From Flavobacterium sp. (GTDB lineage Bacteria > Bacteroidota > Bacteroidia > Flavobacteriales > Flavobacteriaceae): a stretch of DNA of 64,000 nt. A program made the translations under genes and the position numbers. Under the pieces are notes generated by a model. That model made no database searches. It was not told the origin of the DNA and saw nothing but the letters and a program-made list of their open reading frames with translations. The stretch covers positions 1-64,000 of the forward strand of contig JANXVF010000139.1 in assembly GCA_025351785.1 (NCBI GenBank). Direction: 5' to 3'. Shown piece after piece: positions 1 to 9,498 of this stretch (within the stretch, counting starts at the first letter, position 1; every line of letters starts with the position of its first letter).

Positions 1-1310
1 CATTACACATCGATGTTTATTCGCCAGATTTTACCGCTTTTAGAATTAAATTGGAAGCTGTAAATGGCTCTAACGTTGAATTGGATGTTCCTGGAGCACA
101 CACTCAAAATGCATGGAATTCGTATGATCTGGATTTGAGTACCTATGCAGGTGTTGATTTAGCACACTTAAAATGGATTGTTCCAGTAACCTACAATCCA
201 CCAGGAAGAACATTATATATTGATAATGTATATTTTTTCAGACCACCAACAGCTGGTCCGTCACCTACTTTTAACCCATGGTCAATACCAGATGCCTTAA
301 CAGGAGCGGCAGATTTCTCAATTCCACCTGCAACAAGTAATAGTAATGGAGCAATTACCTACTCAAGTTCAAATACTAGTGTAGCTACAATAATAGGAAA
401 TACAACAATACATGTTGTAGGACCTGGAGTTTCAGTTATTACTGCATCTCAGGCTGCATCTTCGCCTTATTTAGCAGGAAGTACTACAACTAATTTTACG
501 GTTTCAAATCCTATTCCCGCGGCACCAACTCCGCCAGCCAGACCTGCTGCAGATGTAAAATCAATTTTTAGTGATGCTTATACTCCAATAGCAAATTTGG
601 GTTATGCAGGTTCAGGAGATGATAATACTTATAACACATCTTGGTGTCCAGGAAACACAACCTTGGTACAATTGTTTGGGAATAATACAAATAAAGTTAC
701 TGATTTAGGATGTGAAGGTGTTGCTTTTCTATCAGCTCGATTTGACGCTACACAGTTTACTTATTTCCACATGGATATTTACACAGATACTCCAACACAG
801 GATAAATCGTTTGTTGTAAAATTTTCAAACTGGAATAATGGTAATGCAGAATCTAACGCAATATTATACAATTTTACAAATGCAAACTTCTTGACAAATC
901 CAAATCCTGGTTCGTGGATTTCTTTAGACATTCCATTGTCTAGTTTTTCAATCGCAGGTGGAGGAAATGCAGATAGAAACGATTTAGCTCAGTTTATAAT
1001 TTCGTCAGACTTAGGAACAGTTTATTATGATAATCTTTATTTACACAAAAATACTTTGTTAGGAAATTCTACCTTTGACCAAAGTAAAGTAAAAATGTTT
1101 CCAAACCCTACAAAAAATTTATTAAACATAGAAGCTGGTTCAAACATAGAAAAAGTTGTAATATATAACGTCTTAGGACAACAAGTATTAAATACTTCTC
1201 CTAGTTTACAATCAGTATCTTTAGATGTTTCTAATTTTGAAGTTGGTATTTATATTGTTAAAACAACTATTGGAGGTATTACCTCGTCATCAAAATTCAT
1301 AAAAGAATAA
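1..1310 (+). CDS. Secreted glycan-binding protein with T9SS sorting domain (5' end missing)
   Basis: The reading frame is open to the left edge (first full codon at base 3, reading LHIDVYSP), so this is only the 3' part of a gene; the TTG at 51 used by the ORF track is not a real start. The visible part holds the end of one beta-rich module, an Ig-like (Big_2-type) stretch around bases 290-510 (SSSNTSVATIIG), a second module starting VKSIFSDAYT at about 555 and a C-terminal type A T9SS signal (MFPNPTKNLLNIEAG ... KFIKE). The FSDAYT module also occurs twice in the lipoprotein encoded at 7592, so both proteins probably bind the same glucan. Inference: it is exported through T9SS and cleaved or anchored at the cell surface. 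A strong hairpin terminator follows. Confidence 0.85.
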   Translation, partial: LHIDVYSPDFTAFRIKLEAVNGSNVELDVPGAHTQNAWNSYDLDLSTYAGVDLAHLKWIVPVTYNPPGRTLYIDNVYFFRPPTAGPSPTFNPWSIPDALTGAADFSIPPATSNSNGAITYSSSNTSVATIIGNTTIHVVGPGVSVITASQAASSPYLAGSTTTNFTVSNPIPAAPTPPARPAADVKSIFSDAYTPIANLGYAGSGDDNTYNTSWCPGNTTLVQLFGNNTNKVTDLGCEGVAFLSARFDATQFTYFHMDIYTDTPTQDKSFVVKFSNWNNGNAESNAILYNFTNANFLTNPNPGSWISLDIPLSSFSIAGGGNADRNDLAQFIISSDLGTVYYDNLYLHKNTLLGNSTFDQSKVKMFPNPTKNLLNIEAGSNIEKVVIYNVLGQQVLNTSPSLQSVSLDVSNFEVGIYIVKTTIGGITSSSKFIKE

Positions 1311-1330
1311 CATTATCGAAATTTAAACTT

Positions 1331-1362
1331 AAAAACACGCTCAAACAGAGCGTGTTTTTTTT
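1331..1362 (+). terminator. Rho-independent terminator
   Basis: Perfect stem AAACACGCTC / GAGCGTGTTT with a 5-nt loop, followed by a run of eight Ts, 20 bases after the stop codon of the T9SS protein. It separates that gene from the regulator that follows. Confidence 0.9.
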
Positions 1363-1407
1363 CGATTACTGATTTATATTTTTATCTTTAACAAATTCAT
1401 AATTAGT

Positions 1408-4218
1408 TTGAAAGTGTCTAAATTTTTTTCATTCCTTTTTTTCTCATTTACTTTTTTTAGTTTTTCGCAAGAATTACCACCAATTGTTAAATATCCTTCG
1501 ACAGTTTACGGAGCTGGAAATCAAAATTGGATGATTTCTCAAGATAAAAATCATTTCTTATTTTTTGCTAATAATGATGGTTTACTAGAATATAATGGTT
1601 CTAATTGGACTTTATACCCATCACCCAACGAAACTATTTTGCGATCTGTAAAGGTTATTGACGATAAAATTTATACAGGTTGCTATATGGAATTTGGTTT
1701 TTGGAAGCGAGATCCAAATGGTAAATTAAAATACAAATCTTTATCACAGCTTATAAAAAATAAAATACAAGATGATGAGCAATTTTGGAATATTCTTAGT
1801 TATGAGCAGTGGGTAATTTTTCAATCGTTAGATAGAATTTATATTTATGATATCAAAACTGGAAAATTTAAAATAATAGTTTCAAAGTATAGCATATTTA
1901 GATCCTTTGGTACTCAAAATGCCCTATTTTTTCAAACTTTAAAAGAAGGACTTTTTGAGATAGAAAACGGTAAAAGTAAATTAGTATCTGATTCTCCAAT
2001 TCTAAAGTCTAATAAAATTGTAAATGTTTTTTCTACAGATGATGGGTTGTTGATACAAACGCAACTTAATGGTTTTTACAAATTAGAAAATTCAGTTATA
2101 TCAAAATTTGTTACAGAAGCCGATTCTCAATTATCTGAAAGCAGTATATATAGCAGTCAAATGTTAGCTGATGGAAGTTTTGCTCTAGGCACAATTTCTG
2201 ATGGAATTTTTATTATTTCTAATGATGGAAAAATTAAATATCATATCTCACAAAATAAGGGATTAAGCAATAATACTGCCTTGTCAATGTTTGAAGATTT
2301 CGATAAAAACCTTTGGGTAGGACTTGATAACGGAATAAATTGTATCAATTTACAATCGCCAGTTAAAAGTTTTTTTGATGATACTGGGGCTTTGGGAACT
2401 ATTTACACCTCAATATTAGACAATGGCAAGCTATATGTTGGGACAAATCAAGGTTTGTTTTATAAAAATTATTTTAGCAATGATCCATTTCAATTAATCT
2501 CAGGTACAAAAGGACAGGCTTGGTCATTATTTAAGTATCAAAATACCCTTTTTTGCGGTCATGATTCTGGCACATTTATAATTGAAAATAATGTTGCAAA
2601 AAATATTTTTAACCAATCTGGAACTTGGAAGTTTGCAACTATTCCTGGCAAAAAAACAATGTTGCTACAAGGAAATTATTCTGGAATATCAGTTTTAGAA
2701 TTTAAAAATAATCAATGGGTTTTTAATAATAAAATTGAAGGTTTTAATTCGTCATCTAAATATTTTGAGATTACAGATGCAAACGAAATAATTGTAAGTC
2801 ATGAGTATAAAGGAATTTTTAAATTACAAGCTGATCCCAATTTTTTAAAATTTATCTCAGTCTATAGATACAAATCGCCCTTGAAAGGAAAAAATGCTTG
2901 TTTGACTAAATTTAATAATTCAATTTACTATGCATACAAACAAGGCATTTTTAAGCTTGATAATAAAACTAAAATTTTCAAAAAAGATAATTTATTAAGT
3001 TCAGTTTTTGAAAAAGATGAATACACATCAGGTAAACTAATCGTTGATAATTCAAATAAAATATGGTTGTTTTCTAAAAATTATATTCATTATTTTACCC
3101 TAAGCAAACTAAGTTATCAGCTAAAACAAAATGTAATTCCTATTCCTGCATCGTTAACAAAATCTATGTTGGGATATGAAAATATAAGCCAAATTTCTAA
3201 TTCAAGTTATTTAATAGGTTCTACAGACGGTTATTATACAGTAAATATTAAAGACTTAAGTTTTAAAAATTATAGTGTATCTATTTCAAATATTTCTACA
3301 AATAAAATAAACAATCAAACTGTAAGTAAATCTATATATGAAAAAGGAAATTTTAATTATGACGATAACAACATAATAATAGATTACACCGTTCCTGAAT
3401 ATAATAAATATATTAATGCAGAATATCAATATTTGTTACAAGGAGTGCAAGAAGAATGGAGTGAATGGAGTGCAAAATCGTCGGCAAATTTTAAAAATCT
3501 ACCAGCAGGCGAATATGTTTTTAAAGTTAGAGCTCGAATTGCAAACTCTACACCCGAAAATACAGCAACTTACTCTTTTAAAATTTTAAAACCTTGGTAT
3601 ACTACTAATATTGCCTTGTTTATATATCTAATTTTAATGTTGATTAGTGCTTTTTATGTAAACAAAGCCTATAAAAATTTTTATAAAAAACAAGAACAAA
3701 AACTTATAGAAGAAAATAATTTGTTGCTTGAGATTAAAGAATTAGAAAACAATCAACAATTAATGAAAGTTACAAACGAGCAATTATCGCAAGATGTTGA
3801 TTCAAAAAATAGAGAATTGGCTGTATCAACAATGAGTTTGATTAAAAAAAATGAATTATTAGCATTGATTAAAGAAGATTTAAAAAAATCATCTGATGAA
3901 ACATCTTCAAAGAGTATAAAATCGGTAATACTAACTATTACAAAAAACATTTCTGATGAGGATACTTGGAATGTATTTAAAGAAGCTTTTGATAATGCGG
4001 ATAAAGATTTTCTGAAAAAAGTTAAGCTAGCACATGCTTCGCTTACCCCAAATGATTTAAGGCTCTGTGCTTATCTGAGATTAAACCTTTCGTCGAAAGA
4101 AATTGCCCCATTATTAAACATTTCTGTAAGAAGTATAGAAATAAAGCGATATCGTTTGCGTAAAAAGATGGAATTACCTCATGAACAAGGTTTGGTAGAA
4201 TATATTTTATCTATATAA
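1408..4218 (+). CDS. SusR-like membrane-spanning transcriptional regulator (beta-propeller, Y_Y_Y, LuxR-type HTH)
   Basis: A 936-residue one-component sensor. A signal peptide (KFFSFLFFSFTFFSFSQ) precedes a long periplasmic region of propeller-type repeats, a Y_Y_Y-like Ig fold at about residues 648-728, one membrane helix at about 734-754, a coiled coil (residues 760-830) and a C-terminal LuxR-type helix-turn-helix at about 879-923 (LSSKEIAPLLNISVRSIEIKR). There is no histidine kinase or receiver domain, so sensing and DNA binding are in one chain. Such proteins typically bind a glycan breakdown product in the periplasm and control the neighbouring glycan locus. The start is TTG at 1408; no in-frame ATG lies close by, and this start places the signal peptide at the N-terminus. 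It sits between two parts of the beta-glucan locus and probably regulates it. Confidence 0.85.
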   Translation: MKVSKFFSFLFFSFTFFSFSQELPPIVKYPSTVYGAGNQNWMISQDKNHFLFFANNDGLLEYNGSNWTLYPSPNETILRSVKVIDDKIYTGCYMEFGFWKRDPNGKLKYKSLSQLIKNKIQDDEQFWNILSYEQWVIFQSLDRIYIYDIKTGKFKIIVSKYSIFRSFGTQNALFFQTLKEGLFEIENGKSKLVSDSPILKSNKIVNVFSTDDGLLIQTQLNGFYKLENSVISKFVTEADSQLSESSIYSSQMLADGSFALGTISDGIFIISNDGKIKYHISQNKGLSNNTALSMFEDFDKNLWVGLDNGINCINLQSPVKSFFDDTGALGTIYTSILDNGKLYVGTNQGLFYKNYFSNDPFQLISGTKGQAWSLFKYQNTLFCGHDSGTFIIENNVAKNIFNQSGTWKFATIPGKKTMLLQGNYSGISVLEFKNNQWVFNNKIEGFNSSSKYFEITDANEIIVSHEYKGIFKLQADPNFLKFISVYRYKSPLKGKNACLTKFNNSIYYAYKQGIFKLDNKTKIFKKDNLLSSVFEKDEYTSGKLIVDNSNKIWLFSKNYIHYFTLSKLSYQLKQNVIPIPASLTKSMLGYENISQISNSSYLIGSTDGYYTVNIKDLSFKNYSVSISNISTNKINNQTVSKSIYEKGNFNYDDNNIIIDYTVPEYNKYINAEYQYLLQGVQEEWSEWSAKSSANFKNLPAGEYVFKVRARIANSTPENTATYSFKILKPWYTTNIALFIYLILMLISAFYVNKAYKNFYKKQEQKLIEENNLLLEIKELENNQQLMKVTNEQLSQDVDSKNRELAVSTMSLIKKNELLALIKEDLKKSSDETSSKSIKSVILTITKNISDEDTWNVFKEAFDNADKDFLKKVKLAHASLTPNDLRLCAYLRLNLSSKEIAPLLNISVRSIEIKRYRLRKKMELPHEQGLVEYILSI

Positions 4219-4458
4219 TAGTAAAAATAACTATACATTGACTCAACAAATTTTAATTAGAAAATATATTTTGTTAGTTAATAAATTGATAAACAATTTT
4301 ATACAGAAAAATTAATATAAAATTATGATGTATATATTTTGTATTATAAAAATCAAATTTTGATAAACATATTTTTATAAATTTATAATGTTAGTTTATA
4401 ATTAAATCCATAATTCCTTTCAAAACAAATATATCAACCAAAAACTAAACACTAAATT
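4219..4458 (+). promoter_or_regulatory. AT-rich upstream region of the glucanase operon
   Basis: This 240-base non-coding stretch between the regulator and the first glucanase gene is very AT-rich and must hold the promoter and regulator site of the operon starting at 4459. I saw no exact TAnnTTTG box; the nearest is TATATTTTG around 4333, one base too long. No inverted repeat stands out. Confidence 0.4.
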
Positions 4459-7400
4459 ATGAATAAAAAATTTATTTTATTTTTTTTGCTCAACAGCTTA
4501 AACTTCTTGAATGCGCAATCTCAGAGCGTCACAATTCAAAAAAATTCAGACGGTTCTAAACTTATCGTTAACGGAAAAGACTTTATGATTAACGGGATGA
4601 ACTGGGACTATTTTCCTATAGGAACTAATTATAATTATAGTCTTTGGAAACAATCAGATGAGGTAATAAAAGCTGCGCTTGATAATGAAATGTCACTGTT
4701 AAAAAATATGGGTGTAAATACAATTAGACAATACACGGGTATACAACCTAAATGGATTCAATACATATATGAAAAATATGGAATTTATACTATGTTGAAT
4801 CACACCTTTGGACGGTATGGATTAACTCTAAATGGTGCATGGGTTCCAAATACCGAATATTCAAATAAGCTAACTCATGATTTACTTATTAAGGAATCTA
4901 AAGAAATGGTCGAAACTTATAAAAATACACCGGGATTACTTTTATTTTTATTGGGTAATGAAAATAATTACGGTCTGTTTTGGGACGGTGCTGAAACAGA
5001 AAACGTTCCTATGCAAGATAGAAAGTCTACAAAAAGAGCTGCAGATTTATACAAGCTTTTTAATGAAGCAGTTTTAGCAATGAAAACTGTAGACAAATCT
5101 CATCCTATTGCTATTTGTAATGGAGATTTATTGTTTTTAGACATTATAGCAAAAGATTGTAAGGACATTGACGTTTTAGGAGTAAATGCTTACAGAGGTT
5201 CATCTTTCGGTGACGTTTTTGATAAAGTAAAACAATCTCTTGATAAACCGATGCTTTTTAGCGAATTTGGTTCAGATTCATATAATAACATCGATAGTAA
5301 AGAAGACCAAAAATCGCAAGCCAATTATTTAGTTAGTAATTGGAAAGAAATTTATGAAAATGCTGCAGGTTTAGGAAAAGCTGGAAACTCATTAGGCGGA
5401 TTTACGTTTCAGTTTAGCGATGGTTGGTGGAAATTTGGACAAACAAAGAATTTAGATATTCATGATACAAACGCTTCTTGGTCAAATGGTGGATATCAGT
5501 TTGATTACATACAGGGACAAAATAATATGAACGAAGAGTGGTTTGGTATTTGTGCAAAAGGAGTAACTAGCGATCGAGGATTATATGATTTATATCCTCG
5601 CGCGGCATATTATAGTTTGAAAGAAGTTCACAATGTAGATCCTTATTCTAAAGGTGCAACTCTAAGTTATGTAGACAATGCGTTTGCAAACATAAATGTG
5701 ATGGATGGTGTTTTAAGAGCTCGTGGCGATAAAGCATCATCTGGAACTGCTAGTAGCGAAATGATTAAATTAAGTAATTTGAGAGCAGAATTTACAACCT
5801 TTAATACAGGAGGAACTTTGCTAACAACGCCAACAACAGCTGATCCTGCAAACCCAGTTTATCCAAATAAACTTGGATTTGATCATATGCAATCTTATTT
5901 TATTGGTGTTGAGGGACATCCATCATCAAACATGCGTGCAAATATAAATTTTAATATTCTTGGTCATGTTGCCGAAAATCCAATTGACGAAATATTTTAT
6001 GAAAATAGAGGACGTCCATTAATTGTTAATTCTGGTTCTGGTACAACAACATTGACTGATAATAACAGAGTTCAAATTTATAATTCAAAATACGAATGGA
6101 ATGCAAAAGATTTTGACTTGCGAGGATTTTATAGAACAGGTCATTATCATTGGGGTTACGAAGGCGATTTTTTTGGTTTGTATCCTGAAGCAAATTACGG
6201 TCCTAATTTAGATATTTATAATGGTGAAATTTTAGGTTTTGAAATCGACGGAAAAAGAAGCATTCAAGGTTTAAAAGCTGCTTTTGGTCCTCAATTATGG
6301 TGGGGAGCGAATCCAGCTGTATTATTTAAATATAGCCGTACTTTTAGTAAATTTGATTTCACTGCTGTTTATCATGAAGATATCGCCGATGCAGGAAAAG
6401 CAAACACTTCTATTGCTATACCACTACCAAAAACTAGAAGAGTAACATTGCACGTTAAAAGAAAATTTGGTTCTCTAGGTATTGAAGCTGGTGGAATTTG
6501 GGGAGGACAACCTTTAAATGGTAGAGATTTCCAATATACAACTGGTGATGCTGGCAATTATGTTGTTTATAATGATAAAATCAAATCAAGCGACAACTGG
6601 GGCGGAAAAGGTAAAATTACCTTTTCTAAAGGTGCATTTAATTTTTATGCGCAATCGGCAGTGATGGGGTTGGTTGCAAATGGCGGAGCAGATAACACTA
6701 AAACTTTCACAGGTTGGCGATTAAAAGATTCTGGAAGCGGTAATCAAACAAATTTTCTTTCTGGTTTTACTTATTTGATAGGTAATTTTCAAATTGCACC
6801 AAACTTTTTATGGCAAAAACCACTTGTAGGCCCGATGCCAAATGATGTTCAAACACCAGGAAGGTTAAGAAATATTCAAGATGATCCTTTTGCAGTAAGA
6901 GTTAATAGAGAAACTATTGCAGGTGAACTTTTATTGACTTACGACCCAACGCCAGGGACATGGTTTTACGAATGGGATAATGATATGTCAGAAGATGCAA
7001 AATTTGCGATGAATACCGATATAGTTATTCGACACCAACCAACAGCCCAAGATGCTGCAATAGGATTTTTAAGTAATCGAACAGCTTTTGCATTTCCAAA
7101 TTCTGTTCCAGCACACGATTTGTGGGAATCAAATACTAGAATAGTTTCAAAATTGACTCCTGATTTTGGTTTGATAACAAATTTTTACTTTGGAAATGCA
7201 CAATCAAATGGAAGCAATGCCAGATTGATAGAACGAATTGGAGGTGATTTAAGAATAATTTACAAGAAAGTAAAAGTTGTGAGTTCTGCAAAAATTAACG
7301 ATTGGGGTCCGTTTGATTATCATCGAGATTTTAATTTGACCTATCCTTTACAATTAATGCTAGATTTATCTACATCAATAGGAAAACAAGATTGGTTTAT

Positions 7401-7584
7401 ATTACCAAATACAAAAATCGGAATTAGAGGAACCTACCGAACGCTAAATCAATATTCTGCGCGATACAGTCCTAACCAAACTTCGGGAGTTTTTGTTACT
7501 GACCCAACAATTAGTCCAGTTGGTTTTCCGAATGGTACCGAATGGGAAATTAGAACCTATGTTCACATAAATATTGGAAAATAA
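4459..7584 (+). CDS. Clan GH-A glycoside hydrolase fused to a predicted outer-membrane beta-barrel
   Basis: A 1041-residue protein with a signal peptide (MNKKFILFFLLNSLNFLNAQ). Residues 25-400 form a (beta/alpha)8-type glycosidase: LLGNENN carries the likely acid/base Glu168 and LFSEFGSDSY the likely nucleophile Glu269, as expected for clan GH-A (GH2/GH5-like). The remaining ~560 residues are unlike any catalytic domain: they consist of repeated short amphipathic beta-strands rich in aromatic residues and Gly/Asn turns, ending in WEIRTYVHINIGK, as in outer-membrane barrels. Inference: the enzyme is anchored by, or works with, its own barrel. It is first in the glucanase operon and its stop lies 7 bases before the next gene's ATG. 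Exact GH family and substrate are not settled; a beta-1,3- or beta-1,6-glucan linkage fits the context. Confidence 0.75.
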   Translation: MNKKFILFFLLNSLNFLNAQSQSVTIQKNSDGSKLIVNGKDFMINGMNWDYFPIGTNYNYSLWKQSDEVIKAALDNEMSLLKNMGVNTIRQYTGIQPKWIQYIYEKYGIYTMLNHTFGRYGLTLNGAWVPNTEYSNKLTHDLLIKESKEMVETYKNTPGLLLFLLGNENNYGLFWDGAETENVPMQDRKSTKRAADLYKLFNEAVLAMKTVDKSHPIAICNGDLLFLDIIAKDCKDIDVLGVNAYRGSSFGDVFDKVKQSLDKPMLFSEFGSDSYNNIDSKEDQKSQANYLVSNWKEIYENAAGLGKAGNSLGGFTFQFSDGWWKFGQTKNLDIHDTNASWSNGGYQFDYIQGQNNMNEEWFGICAKGVTSDRGLYDLYPRAAYYSLKEVHNVDPYSKGATLSYVDNAFANINVMDGVLRARGDKASSGTASSEMIKLSNLRAEFTTFNTGGTLLTTPTTADPANPVYPNKLGFDHMQSYFIGVEGHPSSNMRANINFNILGHVAENPIDEIFYENRGRPLIVNSGSGTTTLTDNNRVQIYNSKYEWNAKDFDLRGFYRTGHYHWGYEGDFFGLYPEANYGPNLDIYNGEILGFEIDGKRSIQGLKAAFGPQLWWGANPAVLFKYSRTFSKFDFTAVYHEDIADAGKANTSIAIPLPKTRRVTLHVKRKFGSLGIEAGGIWGGQPLNGRDFQYTTGDAGNYVVYNDKIKSSDNWGGKGKITFSKGAFNFYAQSAVMGLVANGGADNTKTFTGWRLKDSGSGNQTNFLSGFTYLIGNFQIAPNFLWQKPLVGPMPNDVQTPGRLRNIQDDPFAVRVNRETIAGELLLTYDPTPGTWFYEWDNDMSEDAKFAMNTDIVIRHQPTAQDAAIGFLSNRTAFAFPNSVPAHDLWESNTRIVSKLTPDFGLITNFYFGNAQSNGSNARLIERIGGDLRIIYKKVKVVSSAKINDWGPFDYHRDFNLTYPLQLMLDLSTSIGKQDWFILPNTKIGIRGTYRTLNQYSARYSPNQTSGVFVTDPTISPVGFPNGTEWEIRTYVHINIGK

Positions 7585-7591
7585 TAAAAAA

Positions 7592-9463
7592 ATGAAAATG
7601 AAAAATAGAAAATTTGATTATTTAAAAATCACATTAATGTCGATGTTGATTTTTGGTCTAAATGTATCTTGCAACAGAAATTTATCAGAAGATGCACAAT
7701 TAGCAACTTATCCTAAAACTGCTGAAGTATTTATTGACGGATTTAGTGCTGGGTTAGGTTACGGCGCTTTTGGCAACACTTTATTAACAGGTTTTAATGT
7801 TGATATGGATGTAAAATATAAAGGTACAGCATCTATGAGATTTGATGTTCCAAACGTAGGTGATCCTGCAGGTGCTTATGTTGGTGGAGTTTTTATTGAT
7901 GCAGGCGGTCGCGATCTTACCGGTTATGATGCCTTAACTTTTTGGGCAAAAGGTTCTCAATCTGCAACAATTAATGAATTAGGTTTAGGAAACGATTTTA
8001 ATCAGAACAAATATTTAGTTTCTATGACAAATGTTCCTTTAGCAACTTATTGGAGAAAATATATTATTCCAATTCCTGATGCTTCAAAGTTAAAAATCGA
8101 AAAGGGAATGTTTTGGTATTCAGAAGGACCCGAAAATGGTCATGGTTATACTTTCTGGATTGATGAATTAAAATTTGAAAAATTAGGAACACTAGCTTAT
8201 CCTACACCAAAGATTTATGATGGAGTAAACAAAACAGAATCAAGTTTTATTGGTTCAAATTCTACTGTAACTGGATTGACTCAAACTTTTAATTTGGCTA
8301 ATGGTATAAATCAAACAGTAAATGTTGCACCCTCTTACTTTAAATTTAAATCGTCAAACGAAAGTGTAGCTACAGTTAGTGAACTAGGAGTTATATCAAT
8401 AATAAGTTCAGGTACTGCTGTTATCACAGCAAAATTAGCCGATGTTGACGCAATTGGGTCATTAACAATTAATTCTTTAGGTACATTTACCCCAGCACCC
8501 ACGCCAACTCGAGATCCATCAAATGTAATTTCCATTTTTAGTAACGCTTATACAAATGTTCCTGTTGAATATTATAATGGATATTATGCTCCCTATCAAA
8601 CTACACTTGGCGCAGATGACATTCATATAAATGGTGATGATATTATTAGATACACGCAACTTAATTTTGTAGGAACACAGTTTTCTCAACCTACTGTAAA
8701 TGCGTCACAAATGACCTATTTTCATGTTGATATACAAGTTCAAGAGGCGATGACTGCCGGTGATCATATTAAAATTCAATTAGGCGATTTTGGTGCAAAT
8801 GCTGTTTATGGCGGTGGTGACGATTCTAACGGAACCATAAATTATACAAACACAAGTCTCTCAAGCAATAGCTGGGTAAGTTTTGATATACCATTGTCTA
8901 GCTTTTCTGGCTTAACAAGTAAAAGTCATTTAGCTCAAATACTATTTATTTCAGATGCTACTATTTCAAATATTTTAGTGGATAATATGTATTTTTATGC
9001 ACTACCAAATGCCCCAACAGTTGCCGCTCCAACACCTACAGTGCCTGCCACAAATGTAATTTCAGTTTTTAGTAACGCTTATACTAATATTGCTGGCACA
9101 GACTTAAACCCAAATTGGGGACAATCAACTGTAGTTACACAACCTCTTATTGCAGGAAATACAACTTTAAAATATGCAGGATTAAATTATCAAGGGATAC
9201 AACTAGGAAGTAGTCAAAATCTTACCGGAATGACATTTTTACATATCGATTATTGGACCTCAAATTCTTCTTTATTAAAAACCTATTTGATAAGTACAGG
9301 TCCTGTAGAGAAAGCAAAAGCTTTAACAGTTCCTACTTCGGGTTGGCAAAGTGTAGAGATTCCTATAAGTAATTTTTTACCCGTTAATTTAGCTGATGTA
9401 ATACAAATGAAGTTTGACGGTAATGGTGATATATATTTGGATAATATATATTTTCATAATTAA
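7592..9463 (+). CDS. Surface glycan-binding lipoprotein (multi-module)
   Basis: Predicted lipoprotein of 623 residues with a hydrophobic leader ending LMSMLIFGLNVSC. The ORF track starts at TTG 7574 inside the previous gene; ATG 7592 (or 7598) gives a normal leader. Modules in order: an N-terminal jelly-roll-like domain of about 170 residues ending in FWIDELKFEK; an Ig-like Big_2-type domain (SSNESVATVSELGVISI); and two homologous modules that each start VISxFSNAYTN and end with LDNMYFY or LDNIYFHN. No catalytic motif was seen. The two last modules match the repeat in the partial protein at the left edge. Inference: it captures beta-glucan at the cell surface (an SGBP). It lies 35 bases upstream of the GH16 lipoprotein in the same operon. 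Confidence 0.75.
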   Translation: MKMKNRKFDYLKITLMSMLIFGLNVSCNRNLSEDAQLATYPKTAEVFIDGFSAGLGYGAFGNTLLTGFNVDMDVKYKGTASMRFDVPNVGDPAGAYVGGVFIDAGGRDLTGYDALTFWAKGSQSATINELGLGNDFNQNKYLVSMTNVPLATYWRKYIIPIPDASKLKIEKGMFWYSEGPENGHGYTFWIDELKFEKLGTLAYPTPKIYDGVNKTESSFIGSNSTVTGLTQTFNLANGINQTVNVAPSYFKFKSSNESVATVSELGVISIISSGTAVITAKLADVDAIGSLTINSLGTFTPAPTPTRDPSNVISIFSNAYTNVPVEYYNGYYAPYQTTLGADDIHINGDDIIRYTQLNFVGTQFSQPTVNASQMTYFHVDIQVQEAMTAGDHIKIQLGDFGANAVYGGGDDSNGTINYTNTSLSSNSWVSFDIPLSSFSGLTSKSHLAQILFISDATISNILVDNMYFYALPNAPTVAAPTPTVPATNVISVFSNAYTNIAGTDLNPNWGQSTVVTQPLIAGNTTLKYAGLNYQGIQLGSSQNLTGMTFLHIDYWTSNSSLLKTYLISTGPVEKAKALTVPTSGWQSVEIPISNFLPVNLADVIQMKFDGNGDIYLDNIYFHN

Positions 9464-9498
9464 AACTTGATTTTACAATAATTATTAAATAAAAATTT

